DNA of 58,291 bases from Prevotella sp. (GCA_017458005.1 JAFTGH010000065.1:1-58291); one strand, 5' to 3'; counted from the first letter of the stretch, positions 35,348 through 44,782 are shown. Numbers and translations are program-made. Notes: generated by a model from the letters alone, not told the origin.

Positions 35348-36286
35348 ATGAAAAGAATCTTAGTAACTGGCGGAGCCGGCTTTATCGGCTCTCATCTCTG
35401 TGAGCGTCTGGTCAACGAGGGCAATGACGTCATCTGTATCGACAATTTCTATAGCGGCTCCAAGGAGAATGTGTGGCACCTCATCGGGAAGCCCAACTTC
35501 GAATTGGTGCGCCACGACGTGATCAACCCCTATTGGGCTGAGGTGGATGAGATATACAATCTCGCCTGCCCTGCCTCACCGATCTATTATCAGACAGACC
35601 CTATCCAGACTACTAAGACGAGTTTCTTCGGAGCCTATCACATGCTGGGACTCGCCCGCCGTACCAAGGCTAAGATCCTGCAGTCGTCGACCAGTGAGGT
35701 CTATGGCGACCCTAACGTGCACCCACAGCCAGAGAGTTACTGGGGCAATGTCAACCCTATCGGACTGCGCTCCTGCTACGATGAGGGTAAGCGTGTCGCT
35801 GAGACGCTATTCTTCGACTACTACCGTCTGCACAAAGTGCGCAGCAAGGTTATCCGTATCTTCAACACCTATGGTCCGCGCATGGCAGTAAGCGACGGTC
35901 GTGTTGTCTCCAACTTCGTGGTGCAGGCACTGCGTGGTGAAGACCTCACCATCTATGGTGACGGACAGCAGACCCGTTCTTTCCAGTATGTCAGCGACCT
36001 GATAGAGGGAATGATGCGAATGATGGATACTCCCGACGACTTTGCAGGCCCTGTCAACCTGGGTAACCCTGGTGAGTTCACCATGCTCGAACTCGCTGAG
36101 AAGGTGATCAAGAAGATTGGCGGCAAGAGCAAGATCGTGTACCGTCCGTTGCCCAGCGACGATCCGAAGATGCGTCGCCCTGACATCACCGTCGCCAAAC
36201 GTGAGTTAGGATGGGAGCCAAAAGTAAAACTGGACGAGGGACTCGACCATATCATCGCCTATTTCCGTGAATATCTAAATCGTTAA
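35348..36286 (+). CDS. uxs: UDP-glucuronic acid decarboxylase (UDP-xylose synthase)
   Basis: A 312-residue short-chain dehydrogenase making UDP-xylose from UDP-glucuronate for surface polysaccharides. The NAD motif [14 protein letters not shown] opens the protein, and the active site [10 protein letters not shown]...[13 protein letters not shown] holds the Y-x3-K pair; [10 protein letters not shown] and YVSDLIEGM follow. High similarity in pattern to Uxs; related epimerases are the alternative. Confidence 0.88.
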   Translation: MKRILVTGGAGFIGSHLCERLVNEGNDVICIDNFYSGSKENVWHLIGKPNFELVRHDVINPYWAEVDEIYNLACPASPIYYQTDPIQTTKTSFFGAYHMLGLARRTKAKILQSSTSEVYGDPNVHPQPESYWGNVNPIGLRSCYDEGKRVAETLFFDYYRLHKVRSKVIRIFNTYGPRMAVSDGRVVSNFVVQALRGEDLTIYGDGQQTRSFQYVSDLIEGMMRMMDTPDDFAGPVNLGNPGEFTMLELAEKVIKKIGGKSKIVYRPLPSDDPKMRRPDITVAKRELGWEPKVKLDEGLDHIIAYFREYLNR

Positions 36287-36310
36287 GTGCAGTGGCACTT
36301 AACGATTTTC
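36277..36310. terminator. Strong hairpin after uxs
   Basis: 36277-36290 and 36295-36308 are exact 14-base complements with a 4-base loop, flanked by A and T tracts. It ends uxs and also contains the stop codon of the RhuM remnant on the other strand. Confidence 0.85.
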
Positions 36311-36439
36311 TAAACGCTCAATACGATTATTGACTGCGTAACCACGCAGCAGATATTCTTTTAGCACTTTATTTGCCCATTGGCGGAAATCAGGTTGGTA
36401 CAATACGATTTCACCAGTTTGTCTTTCTTCCTGTGCCAT
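36299..36439 (-). pseudogene. RhuM-family remnant with internal deletion
   Basis: A 46-residue frame joins an N-terminal RhuM-like piece (GEIVLYQPD) to the end of the RhuM core (FRQWANKVLKEYLLRGYAVN). A full RhuM protein is over 300 residues, so most of the gene is missing. It marks the edge between housekeeping DNA and the accessory region. Confidence 0.55.
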
Positions 36440-36546
36440 AATGATAGTCGAATAGTTGATGTTCCTATTCTCGTCTGCGAAGGTATGACAAAATTTCTAA
36501 AAACACCATTTTTCAGCAAAGTAGACTTATTTTTGTTGGATAAGGC

Positions 36547-36577
36547 TTTGTCAATTAAAAGAAATGAAGTATCTTTG
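36547..36577 (+). promoter_or_regulatory. Promoter of the AbiE operon
   Basis: TTTG at 36547-36550, 19 bases, TATCTTTG at 36570-36577. Confidence 0.75.
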
Positions 36578-36578
36578 C

Positions 36579-36607
36579 GGTCGGAAATATTTGCAATCAT
36601 TCCGACC
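36579..36607. promoter_or_regulatory. Inverted-repeat operator at the AbiE start site
   Basis: GGTCGGAA (36579-36586) and TTCCGACC (36600-36607) are perfect inverted repeats lying across the expected transcription start. AbiEi antitoxins of other systems bind inverted repeats in their own promoter, so this is the likely autoregulation site. Confidence 0.65.
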
Positions 36608-36627
36608 ATAATTTATATAAATATTCG

Positions 36628-37227
36628 ATGGAGAATGCAGTAGTACAGCAGATTAGGAAGAAGATTACTCGCAGTAAATTCGGCGAGATATTCTTTGTTT
36701 CTTCTTTCCCTCAATATGATGTTGAGTATGTCACAAAGTTACTCGCCATATTCGAGAAAGAAGGATTAATTACACGTATAGCCAAAGGAGTTTATGTCAA
36801 GGCACGCAAGACACGTTTTGGTATTCTATATCCTTCGGCTTACGAATTGGTCTGTGAGATAGCCAAACGTGATAAGGCAAAGGTTATACCGACAGGTGCC
36901 ACGGCAGCGAATCGTTTAGGGTTTTCGACACAAGTACCCATGAACACCATTTTCCTAACTACAGGGTCTGGTCGAAAACTGAAGTTGGGAAACCGAACAG
37001 TGACCTTAAAACATGGTGCGCCAAAGAATTTCGCTTTCCGTGGACGACTGATGCCAGAATTGGTGCAAGCATTACGCAGCATTGGCGAGAACAATATCAC
37101 TTTGGAGGATGAGGCAAGAATACGACAATTATTCACAGAAAAGCCAGAAACTGATACAATAGAGCACGATTTGTTGTTGGCTCCCCTATGGATGCGACAA
37201 ATTATAAAGAAGGAAATAAGGCAATGA
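36628..37227 (+). CDS. abiEi: AbiEi-type antitoxin (DUF6088)
   Basis: A 199-residue protein with an N-terminal winged helix (VVQQIRKKITRSKFGEIFFV, VTKLLAIFEKEGLITRIAKG) and the AbiEi C-terminal part (PTGATAANRLGFSTQVPMNT, LKHGAPKNFAFRGR). In type IV toxin-antitoxin systems it represses the operon and counters the toxin without binding it. It overlaps the toxin start in an ATGA junction. Confidence 0.85.
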   Translation: MENAVVQQIRKKITRSKFGEIFFVSSFPQYDVEYVTKLLAIFEKEGLITRIAKGVYVKARKTRFGILYPSAYELVCEIAKRDKAKVIPTGATAANRLGFSTQVPMNTIFLTTGSGRKLKLGNRTVTLKHGAPKNFAFRGRLMPELVQALRSIGENNITLEDEARIRQLFTEKPETDTIEHDLLLAPLWMRQIIKKEIRQ

Positions 37228-38264
37228 GCAAATGGATTGATTTCTCGCTTGAAGAGCGAAAGGCTATGATACAAGGTGTGGTTGAAGCGCGACAAATTGA
37301 TGAGGCAGCCGCAGAAAAGGACTGGTGGGTAACAGCGGTATTGTATGCGCTATTTCACACCAGCGTGTCTGAGTACCTGTTGTTCAAAGGTGGAACAAGC
37401 CTTAGTAAAGGCTGGGACATCATCAACCGCTTCAGTGAGGATATTGACTTGGCTTTGAGCCGTGACTACTTCTTGAATGTCAAAAAACTCTCTTGTGCAA
37501 GTTGTACCAGTAATACACAAATCCATAATCTTCGAGAAAAAGGGCAAGACTTTCTGTTTGGTGAGTTTAAAGACGAGTTGACGACAAAACTGGCTGATAT
37601 GGGACTTGAAGTAACTGTTCTCACAGACAATGGCGTAACCGATGAAAAAGGCGAGCCTAGAAAGGTGCCACACGATAAAGACCCATCAGTACTTTATGTT
37701 CAATACCCTTCACTCTACGATAGTCAAGCGGCATATGCTATCCCGACGGTAAAAGTGGAGATTAGTGTATTGTCGATGTCCGAGCCTTACGAAATGAGAA
37801 GAATCTCGTCGCTGATTGAACAAACATATAAGGATGAAAATGCGGACTCCGACATAGTTCAAACAATCCGCACCGTCAGTCCAGCAAGAACTTTCTTGGA
37901 AAAGGCATTTCTTTTGTGCGAAGAGTTCCAGAAGGACGAGCCAAGGACGCACAGAATGACACGTCATTTCTATGACTTGGAGAAACTGATGCAAACCCCA
38001 TACGCAGAAAAGGCTCTCGGTGATGTAAATCTCTATCACGAGATAGTTGAACATAGACGCAAGTTTTATCATGTAGGATATGTGGATTATGACAAGGAAC
38101 TACCAGCCAACATTCAGATTGTACCCAATGATGAACTGATGCCAGCGTATGAGACAGACTATAACGAGATGAAAGAAAGTTTCATTTACGGTCAGTCACT
38201 TACTTTCGCCGATATGATGAAAAGAATAAGAACGCTACAAGAACTCTTTAGGACACATAAATAA
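37224..38264 (+). CDS. abiEii: AbiEii nucleotidyltransferase toxin
   Basis: A 346-residue toxin of the AbiEii/AbiGii family. The nucleotidyltransferase signature FKGGTSLSKGWDIINRFSED (residues 54-73) followed by DIDLAL supplies the GS and DxD catalytic elements. Such toxins modify tRNA ends and stop translation, giving abortive infection. ATG 37224 overlaps the antitoxin stop; the upstream in-frame ATG 37188 is less likely. The later PARTFLEKAFLLCEEFQ region is also typical. Confidence 0.88.
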   Translation: MSKWIDFSLEERKAMIQGVVEARQIDEAAAEKDWWVTAVLYALFHTSVSEYLLFKGGTSLSKGWDIINRFSEDIDLALSRDYFLNVKKLSCASCTSNTQIHNLREKGQDFLFGEFKDELTTKLADMGLEVTVLTDNGVTDEKGEPRKVPHDKDPSVLYVQYPSLYDSQAAYAIPTVKVEISVLSMSEPYEMRRISSLIEQTYKDENADSDIVQTIRTVSPARTFLEKAFLLCEEFQKDEPRTHRMTRHFYDLEKLMQTPYAEKALGDVNLYHEIVEHRRKFYHVGYVDYDKELPANIQIVPNDELMPAYETDYNEMKESFIYGQSLTFADMMKRIRTLQELFRTHK

Positions 38265-38372
38265 TGTAGAGTGTAGCAAATAGATGCCAAAAACAGGTAT
38301 TATATGATTTAGAAATTAGTCCTTTGCAACTTTTACATCATTTAAGATAAGAGTTGAATACCAATCAGTAAA

Positions 38373-38404
38373 TTTGGAGATTAAAGAAATTAATTGTATC
38401 TTTG
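38373..38404 (+). promoter_or_regulatory. Promoter of the leucine-rich-repeat gene
   Basis: TTTG at 38373-38376, 20 bases, TATCTTTG at 38397-38404, about 48 bases before the start codon. Confidence 0.7.
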
Positions 38405-38452
38405 TCGCAAAATAACAAATCAATAGAAACAATCATCCAATAACTAGAGAAT

Positions 38453-39652
38453 ATGAGGAAAATTTCATTACTAATTTTCATGATAATGCTTAGCCTCGGG
38501 GCGGGAGCACAAAGAGTTGAATTTGAGTTCAAAGGATCTGATGGCAAACAACTACGATATGCTATCATTGGTGATTTGTCTAAAGCCACTTCAGCACTAT
38601 TAATTTGGCACAAGAAACGGTATGGCAAGCCTTATGAGTATGAGCATGTGTCTATTCCAGAGAAAGTTACATACAAAGGAAAAGAGTATAAAGTTGGAGG
38701 TATTGATGGTGCGTTCTACAATAGTGAGAAGTTAAAAACTATTGATATTCCTCCTACAATCGGATATATATCAAACGACGCTTTCCAGGGCTGTTACCAA
38801 CTGGAGAAAGTCAATATCTCCGACATTGAAGCGTGGTGTAAAATAAACTTTAGTGCCAATACACCTATCAATCAACTCTGTGCTCATCTTTACCTGAACA
38901 ATGAATTGGTTACCCACATTACTATTCCCAATACAATCGATAAAATTAAGTCGCATACATTTGATTGGTGTAAGTCATTAGAGTCTGTTATTATTCCCTC
39001 GTCTGTAAAGGAAATCGGAAACTACGCTTTTCAACGTTGCCCCAAACTAAAGTCTGTGAAAATAATTGGCAATAATCTTAATTCAATTGGCGAAAATGCG
39101 TTTAGTAGTTGTTCTTCCTTGGTTGAACTGGAACTGCCAAATTCTGTAAAAACAATTGGGGAGTTTGCATTCTCAAGTTGTAAATCTTTATCAAAAATTT
39201 CAATTCCTACGGCAATAACCACAATACCCCAATATGCTTTTTTTCATTCCCAATCCTTAAAAACAATTGTTTTACCTGAATCTGTCACTTCTATTAAGAG
39301 TAAAGCCTTTGAGGGATGCGAAGGGCTAAGGGAAGTCGTAATTAAAAATCCTGCTATACAAATAGAAGATTATGCTTTTGGTTCATGCACTTCTTTAACA
39401 AAGATAAAGGGATTGTCAGAAAGAAGTCGCATATCTGCAAAGGCTTTTATGGTTGATGGATACAATGGTGACTATAATAAGACTCCCTTCTCCATCGAAC
39501 AATACAAGAGGACCTTCTCTTATTTTGCTACTGGTAAGGTGGAAGATGCCATTGCGCAATGGCAGAAGAAGAGTGAGTTTGAGACAGCGGAAGAATGGAA
39601 GCAACGGGTGACCGCCGCCAATCGTGAAAAGGAGGTGAAGAATCAACCATAG
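38453..39652 (+). CDS. Secreted BspA-type leucine-rich-repeat protein
   Basis: A 399-residue protein with a signal peptide ([20 protein letters not shown]). From about residue 75 it is built of 23-residue BspA-type repeats of the form [20 protein letters not shown]. The C-terminal 50 residues ([20 protein letters not shown]...) are a charged helical region seen in related Bacteroidota proteins, where it is often longer. The stop at 39650 lies at the junction with an oppositely oriented repeat-gene fragment, so the tail may be shortened by recombination. Likely surface adhesion or host interaction; not certain. Confidence 0.85.
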   Translation: MRKISLLIFMIMLSLGAGAQRVEFEFKGSDGKQLRYAIIGDLSKATSALLIWHKKRYGKPYEYEHVSIPEKVTYKGKEYKVGGIDGAFYNSEKLKTIDIPPTIGYISNDAFQGCYQLEKVNISDIEAWCKINFSANTPINQLCAHLYLNNELVTHITIPNTIDKIKSHTFDWCKSLESVIIPSSVKEIGNYAFQRCPKLKSVKIIGNNLNSIGENAFSSCSSLVELELPNSVKTIGEFAFSSCKSLSKISIPTAITTIPQYAFFHSQSLKTIVLPESVTSIKSKAFEGCEGLREVVIKNPAIQIEDYAFGSCTSLTKIKGLSERSRISAKAFMVDGYNGDYNKTPFSIEQYKRTFSYFATGKVEDAIAQWQKKSEFETAEEWKQRVTAANREKEVKNQP

Positions 39653-39744
39653 AACGCACTATCGCCGATGCTCGTCACACTATTCGGAATCGTTACCGAG
39701 GTCAGACCGCTGCAACCTTCGAACGCACTATAGCCAATGGTCGT
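39653..39744 (-). pseudogene. Left part of a split leucine-rich-repeat gene fragment
   Basis: Read on the minus strand it encodes [19 protein letters not shown] and one further repeat ending in SAFYG and a stop. It continues in frame from the fragment at 50354-50480 if the element between is removed. It lacks a start and any other domain. Confidence 0.75.
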
Positions 39745-39772
39745 AAATATCTATCACAAAATTGGTGTAATT
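39741..39772. repeat. Left attachment site
   Basis: TCGT core, then 10 bases, then the half-site CACAAAATTGGTGTAATT (39755-39772). Its complement is found at the right end with 15 of 18 bases matching. With GT as the crossover dinucleotide both half-sites are exactly 10 bases away, as expected for a serine-integrase attP split in two. Confidence 0.75.
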
Positions 39773-39827
39773 AAAAAGATTTTATTACCTTTGCCGACGA
39801 TTAGGACAAACTATAATATAATAAGGT

Positions 39828-41342
39828 ATGGTAAGAGGCAAGGCTATCATTTTGGGGCGCGTATCAACCGAGGGGCAGGACTTAGACCAACAGACTGAGA
39901 AACTTTTGGAGGCTGCCAAGCGTGACGGATATTCTGAACGGCAAATTATTCAAATAGCCGTTAAGGAATCGGGTATCTCCTTGGGTGAATTGGAGCGCAA
40001 GGGAATTAACGAAATGAAGCAGATTATTGAGGCAGGCGAAAACATTTCTTGTGTTTATATCTATGAAGTTACTCGTCTTGCAAGAAGGGGTGATGTGAAC
40101 TTTAACGTAAAACAGTATCTAGTAGATAGAAAGATACAGTTAGTTTGTCTAAAACCAGAATTTAGACTACTCACTTCTGATGGCGCAATAAACCAAATGG
40201 CTAATGTCGCTTTTGGTATGCTAGCGGTTTTTGCAGAACAGGAAATGTATAATACCAAAGACAGAATGATGCGCGGTAAAAGATACGCGAAAGAGCAAGG
40301 GCGTTTTATTGGCGGTAAGGTACGTTATGGATATACACTAGATAAAAGAAAGCATATTATCATCAACGAAAGAGAGGCTACCATTGTAAGAGAGGTGTTC
40401 GATATGATGTGTAGCGGTTTGCACTCTTACAACTCCATCGCAAACGAAATGATAGAGCGCGGGGAATTTATCGGTATCACTACTGCAAGAAAGAAGGTGC
40501 AGAATATTCTAAAAGGTATTGCATATTGTGGCATTGGTGGTGGAGGTGCCAAATACAACTATAACTATCCTCCAATTATTGATACAGAAACATATAAAAA
40601 AGCCCAGGAACAGTTGAGCAAAAACCAGATAAAGCCGAAGCGTGTATATAAGCACATATTTCTAGGAAGGGGTATCATAAAGGACTGCAATGGTTATATT
40701 ATGATAGGGAAGAAAAGGGCTACGGAAGGAAGTAACTATTATGCACACTCTACTCATTCTAATTCAGGGCTTAGTATTGCCTCCAATCCACTTGATGCGT
40801 CTTTATGGTTTATTGCAAAGAGCCAGTATGAAAACGTGCAGGAACTAAACAAAATGGTTGGTGTTGATAGGACAAAAAAAGCTATTGAAGAACTGATACA
40901 GAAAATAGAACAAGCAGAAAAGAATGTCGAAGCGATACAGGAAAGCATAGACAGGGTTGAAGATAGATATATCAGGGGAAGAATTAGTGAAGCCAAAGCA
41001 GACAAAATGGAAGAAGAATTTAGAAGGAAACAGGAACTGGAACGAAAGAACATAGTAAAATTCAACGACCAACTAAGGCAACTGGAAGCCCCCGTAGAAG
41101 AAAGTGAAGGTTTTGGAGATATTGAGGCTATAGAAGATGCAGAACTAAAACACAGGATAGTAAAACTGGTAATTGAGTATGTGCAGATTGTAAGGACTAC
41201 TAGAAATATATACAATATGGAAGTACACTATACACCTTTGTTTTCTGGCACAAAGGGAACAGTGCAAACATTCGTACTAAACACAACGCTGAAGCATCAA
41301 GAATTGAGTTTAGAAGATGGCAGTTGGACTATTCAACTGTAA
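39828..41342 (+). CDS. Large serine recombinase (integrase)
   Basis: A 504-residue site-specific recombinase. The resolvase domain (about 1-150) has the catalytic Ser in ILGRVSTEGQDLDQQ (Ser13) and the helper motif VTRLARRGDVNF. A recombinase domain (about 160-260, GGKVRYGYTLDKRKH, AYCGIGGGGAKYNY) and a long coiled coil (about 350-430) follow. The zinc ribbon usual between them has lost its CxxC pairs. It starts 83 bases inside the left end, the usual place for an integrase, and ends at a terminator. It probably inserts and excises the element. Confidence 0.92.
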   Translation: MVRGKAIILGRVSTEGQDLDQQTEKLLEAAKRDGYSERQIIQIAVKESGISLGELERKGINEMKQIIEAGENISCVYIYEVTRLARRGDVNFNVKQYLVDRKIQLVCLKPEFRLLTSDGAINQMANVAFGMLAVFAEQEMYNTKDRMMRGKRYAKEQGRFIGGKVRYGYTLDKRKHIIINEREATIVREVFDMMCSGLHSYNSIANEMIERGEFIGITTARKKVQNILKGIAYCGIGGGGAKYNYNYPPIIDTETYKKAQEQLSKNQIKPKRVYKHIFLGRGIIKDCNGYIMIGKKRATEGSNYYAHSTHSNSGLSIASNPLDASLWFIAKSQYENVQELNKMVGVDRTKKAIEELIQKIEQAEKNVEAIQESIDRVEDRYIRGRISEAKADKMEEEFRRKQELERKNIVKFNDQLRQLEAPVEESEGFGDIEAIEDAELKHRIVKLVIEYVQIVRTTRNIYNMEVHYTPLFSGTKGTVQTFVLNTTLKHQELSLEDGSWTIQL

Positions 41343-41354
41343 CGAGATTTTAAC

Positions 41355-41390
41355 GAGCGGGAACAGCTTTTAGTGCTATCCCGCTCTTTC
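41355..41390 (+). terminator. Terminator of the integrase gene
   Basis: GAGCGGGA (41355-41362) pairs with TCCCGCTC (41379-41386), followed by TTTC. Confidence 0.8.
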
Positions 41391-41450
41391 TCTATTCTGT
41401 TAAGCCAGACTTCGGACAGTATAAACCTAATGACCTTTAGCAATAAAACT

Positions 41451-41600
41451 ATCGCTTTTCCCTTCCCACCCCACTAGGGAAGGGGAAAGAGATACAATTG
41501 CATTTGGCTTATATTTCGGGGGGATAGTCAAGGTAGAAAAATGGGAGATTTTTCCTATTCCTATATATCTTATACTGTTACCAAAAAAATCTCCCCAAGC
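41451..41600 (-). terminator. Two hairpins after the helicase-like gene
   Basis: CCCTTCCC and GGGAAGGG form a stem near 41455-41488. A second pair, GGGAGATTTTT (41543-41553) and AAAAATCTCCC (41585-41595), ends in a T-rich tail on the minus strand. Together they fill the gap between the convergent integrase and helicase-like genes. Confidence 0.55.
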
Positions 41601-41618
41601 AAAAAAAAGAAGTAGGCA

Positions 41619-43298
41619 TTACTCTATTGTAAGAGTTATGCCCAACTTGCTCAAATTATCCCTTAAAGGTATATAGTGTTTTACCTTTCTTTCGGCTCGC
41701 GGTAGTAACTGGTAAATATCTTCCAATGTCATTTTCAATTCATAGGGTCTGTTTCCCAATATGCTTAAAGAAACATTCTCATTTACCAAGTTCAGTTTTA
41801 TAATATCATCCCGCACATTCTTTCTTATCCTTTGTTCATCCAGTTTCTTAACCCAAGTGTTAGTATCATTCGTAATATCATAAAGGGTGTTCTGATTGAA
41901 ATATCGGTCTAACTGGTTAATGAGTTTTTCGCTAAAGTCAGAACTATACCACACCTTTACTTTCCCACCATTATGCTTTCTAATCGCAGTTCTAGTAATA
42001 AGTTGTACGAAATACCATAGTCGTTGGTCTTGCGCACTTGTCGAAGAAAGGTAGGCTTCATCTATCTGACTTGCTTTGTTATTGAGAATATCCCATTTCC
42101 CACATAACACGATATTCTCAAAATCACGAAATTCATTAGTGGACTTTGTATTAGAAGCACCATAATAGGTTATTTCAAACTTTTCTTCATTCACATACAT
42201 ATTTAACAGACATTCCCTGACTTCATCCCTGAAAGCAGATGTGCCGCTTCCTTCATCCTCCTTTTCCTGTCCTGTATCTTTCCAAACGACTACTAGTGTT
42301 TTCCCTGTAGTCCCTTTTATAATGCTTTCTAAGGAGGTTGCTATATAAGAGGCACAAACACTATCATCCTTGCGTTTCCAGTCCATCTGAAACTTGTTGA
42401 AAACCACCTCGCTGTTATATTTCTGCTTAATATCCAACAGCTTAAAAACTTTCGACTGTCTGAGTAGTATATCCCCCGCACCTTCAAATACAATAACGTG
42501 CGACTTCATTCCTTCCTGTACCAAGTCAGCAGAATAGAAATTTACCAGAATATCCTTAGTGGTATCTTTCAAGTTCATCCATCTATTTATATTCTTCTCC
42601 ATCAAGTCAAACAGCACTTCACGCTTCAAGTTGTTTAGCGCGTGTTCTGTCTTAAAGAAGTCAAATTCCGTTCCTTTTATAAACGTCTCATAGAACAGTT
42701 CCATTTCTCCGCGTTCCTTGCATTTCCATTCCTCATTTTCCCATTTTGCAAAGCACCCTAATACAATACGCGGGATAGTGGCAAAGGGCTTGAAGAAAAG
42801 AGGCGTTTCATCTAGGAAAATATATCTCCGCGTATCATTGCGCTGCATGAGTTTCTTGAAGTCACCATCAAAGGCAGTTACTTTGCTTTTAGGCTTGTAA
42901 AGAACAAAGAAGTTTATCAAGTCTGCAAACAGCCTACAATGAGTTATCAGGATAATAGGTTTCTGCATAAGAGTTTCAGGATGGCTAAAATAGTCGCTCA
43001 AAATATCCTTGTCGATGTCTTGATGTATTTTCAGTATATCCCTATTATCTATCCCCATATTCAAAAGTGCAGTTTCCATTTTATCCAGTTCGTCCTTTGT
43101 ATCTACGCAGTATAAGATACCTTCTTTATAGCGCATAACTATCATCTGTTTTATTACGCTCGTTTTACCCACACCACAACCACAACTTACAATATATCCG
43201 TCTGGTTGGTCTGGTATTGTTATATCACCATTCAGAAAAGAGAGGTCAAAGCCTCCCTTTTCTCCGTGGTCTATCGCTCTAATTTTTCCCTGTGTCAT
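41619..43298 (-). CDS. SF2 helicase-like P-loop protein
   Basis: A 559-residue protein with Walker A SCGCGVGKTSVIKQM (Lys45), a DExx-like box YIFLDETPLFF (Asp163-Glu164) and a motif-VI-like Q-x3-R-x3-R in VQLITRTAIRKHNG. This set fits a superfamily 2 helicase or translocase as found in phages and plasmids; the exact family is not recognised. It is the last gene of a three-gene leftward run and may serve replication of the excised element. Confidence 0.65.
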   Translation of the reverse strand: MTQGKIRAIDHGEKGGFDLSFLNGDITIPDQPDGYIVSCGCGVGKTSVIKQMIVMRYKEGILYCVDTKDELDKMETALLNMGIDNRDILKIHQDIDKDILSDYFSHPETLMQKPIILITHCRLFADLINFFVLYKPKSKVTAFDGDFKKLMQRNDTRRYIFLDETPLFFKPFATIPRIVLGCFAKWENEEWKCKERGEMELFYETFIKGTEFDFFKTEHALNNLKREVLFDLMEKNINRWMNLKDTTKDILVNFYSADLVQEGMKSHVIVFEGAGDILLRQSKVFKLLDIKQKYNSEVVFNKFQMDWKRKDDSVCASYIATSLESIIKGTTGKTLVVVWKDTGQEKEDEGSGTSAFRDEVRECLLNMYVNEEKFEITYYGASNTKSTNEFRDFENIVLCGKWDILNNKASQIDEAYLSSTSAQDQRLWYFVQLITRTAIRKHNGGKVKVWYSSDFSEKLINQLDRYFNQNTLYDITNDTNTWVKKLDEQRIRKNVRDDIIKLNLVNENVSLSILGNRPYELKMTLEDIYQLLPRAERKVKHYIPLRDNLSKLGITLTIE

Positions 43299-43302
43299 AG
43301 TT

Positions 43303-43749
43303 CTAGTATTTTATTTCTATTTCAATGTGAGTTGGCGCATTTCTCATTTTTATACGCTTCATTAGGTTTGCACCATCCTGTATTTCTACAACGTGTTTAT
43401 AGAAAGCACTAAATTCATCAATAGAGGCAAAGAAACAGTTGTAACCTGTAATTGGGAACAGGTGCAGAAAGTCATTTTTCCCTAATGGTGCAGGCTGAAA
43501 GCAGTCAATTCCAAGCCCCATAATAAAGTTCATATCTTCATCTGAAATAATGTTATCCCCGAAATAATTGCCAGTTTCGCGCCAAAGTCTCAAAACCGCT
43601 TCATTATCTTTCCACTCCACTATTTCAAGTCCGATTTTACCCTGAAAATCGTGTTTTAGCACAAAGTTCATCTTGTTTTCTACTTCTTCTCTGTTTTCCT
43701 CAACAGAGGGCATAAATCCGTCTATGTAAATTCTGTTCTTATTATTCAT
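43303..43749 (-). CDS. Hypothetical protein
   Basis: A 148-residue soluble protein with mixed strands and helices (MNFVLKHDFQGKIGLEIVEW, LLWRETGNYFGD-like segments) and no recognised motif, signal peptide or membrane segment. Its start overlaps the preceding gene by four bases and it ends five bases before the helicase-like gene, so the three are translated as a unit. Confidence 0.65.
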   Translation of the reverse strand: MNNKNRIYIDGFMPSVEENREEVENKMNFVLKHDFQGKIGLEIVEWKDNEAVLRLWRETGNYFGDNIISDEDMNFIMGLGIDCFQPAPLGKNDFLHLFPITGYNCFFASIDEFSAFYKHVVEIQDGANLMKRIKMRNAPTHIEIEIKY

Positions 43750-44081
43750 TTGCTTTTCTGTGATTTTATGGTTAAGGTTATTCCGTTCTTTGCTAAAAAC
43801 GATACTAGCGAATAATACGCATCTATACGTTTACGTTCCCGCTCGCATATTTTTAGCATTTCCTGTAATGTCGCTTCAATGGTAAGTCCTTCTACCATCT
43901 TTCCGTATTCGGCTTCCAATGCCTCAATGTCTGCTTTAAACTTATTCGGTATAGTAGTCAGTCCTGTTGCACTTTCTTTTTCGATAACATCTGGTATAGG
44001 TGCAGAAATATCCAGATGCCCCGACCCTTCCGCTTCTGGTAAAGGGTTGGAGAACATAGCTTGTAAGTTTTCCAGTATCAT
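43746..44081 (-). CDS. Hypothetical helical protein
   Basis: A 111-residue protein with a proline-containing N terminus and a long helix (about 45-95, IEALEAEYGKMVEGLTIEAT) likely to form a coiled coil. It ends GITLTIKSQKSK; the helicase-like protein downstream ends in a similar KLGITLTIE, a small shared tail that may be a docking motif or chance. First gene of the leftward run. Confidence 0.6.
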   Translation of the reverse strand: MILENLQAMFSNPLPEAEGSGHLDISAPIPDVIEKESATGLTTIPNKFKADIEALEAEYGKMVEGLTIEATLQEMLKICERERKRIDAYYSLVSFLAKNGITLTIKSQKSK

Positions 44082-44205
44082 AGTCTATATGCGTAGGAGG
44101 TAAAAAAGTGTCTCCTTACACATATAAAGAACTCAGGGTAAAATAAGCGCGTTTTATGCCATTTCAGAGCATATATTATGGTTGTTTTCCCGAAAAGCAA
44201 AAGAA

Positions 44206-44235
44206 AAGTGGATAGTGTCGTTTCACTACCCACTT
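44206..44235 (-). terminator. Terminator of the zinc-ribbon gene
   Basis: 44206-44217 pairs with 44224-44235 with one mismatch. On the minus strand the stem is followed by TTCTTTTGCTTTTC. Confidence 0.75.
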
Positions 44236-44244
44236 CAATAGTTT

Positions 44245-44499
44245 TTATTCTTCAAATTTCTGTTTCCACTTGCAGCCACAATTAGGACACACAAAGTTAT
44301 AATTGATAGTATGACCGTGAACCCATAAGCCCGCAGCCGTTCCTACAATAGCACCAATCGGACCACCTACAGCAAACCCAGCAGCTCCTCCTGCAGCAGC
44401 GGGAGCAAGGTGTTTTCCCCACGCAACATTTCCTTTAGTCCTACGACCACAACTAGGACAAGGCATATATCTATCTTCGGTTTCTTCTTTCTTGCTCAT
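44245..44499 (-). CDS. Zinc-ribbon protein with glycine-rich hydrophobic hairpin
   Basis: An 84-residue protein. CPSCGRRTKGN near the start and CPNCGCKWKQ near the end supply two CxxC pairs for one zinc ribbon. Between them lies a glycine-zipper-like stretch (AAGGAAGFAVGGPIGAIVGT) that could insert into a membrane. It is three bases downstream of the 87-residue gene. Function unknown. Confidence 0.65.
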   Translation of the reverse strand: MSKKEETEDRYMPCPSCGRRTKGNVAWGKHLAPAAAGGAAGFAVGGPIGAIVGTAAGLWVHGHTINYNFVCPNCGCKWKQKFEE

Positions 44500-44502
44500 T
44501 TC

Positions 44503-44766
44503 TTATCCTTTTGATATTAAATCCATTATTTCATCGTGCGAATCGTCACTCTTCCTAAAAAAGCCTAAAGATTCAGCAATTTCTTCGATTTTCTTCTGAT
44601 TTTCATATAGATAGTCAGGATTGCCAGAATTGTTGTGTATTCTAAGAACATCTTTCTCACGTTCCCAACCTTCACCACTTTCAGGATACTTTGTAAAAGC
44701 ACATTTCACCAAAGCCTTACCTAATTGAAGTGCCAGTTGGGTTAATAAGTCTTGTGTCTTAGCCAT
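44503..44766 (-). CDS. Hypothetical protein
   Basis: An 87-residue acidic protein (MAKTQDLLTQLALQLGKALV, then YPESGEGWEREKDVLRIHNN) with no recognised domain. It lies between the secreted protein gene and the zinc-ribbon gene with gaps of 16 and 3 bases, so all three are probably one transcript. Confidence 0.6.
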   Translation of the reverse strand: MAKTQDLLTQLALQLGKALVKCAFTKYPESGEGWEREKDVLRIHNNSGNPDYLYENQKKIEEIAESLGFFRKSDDSHDEIMDLISKG

Positions 44767-44782
44767 ATTGATAACAATTATG

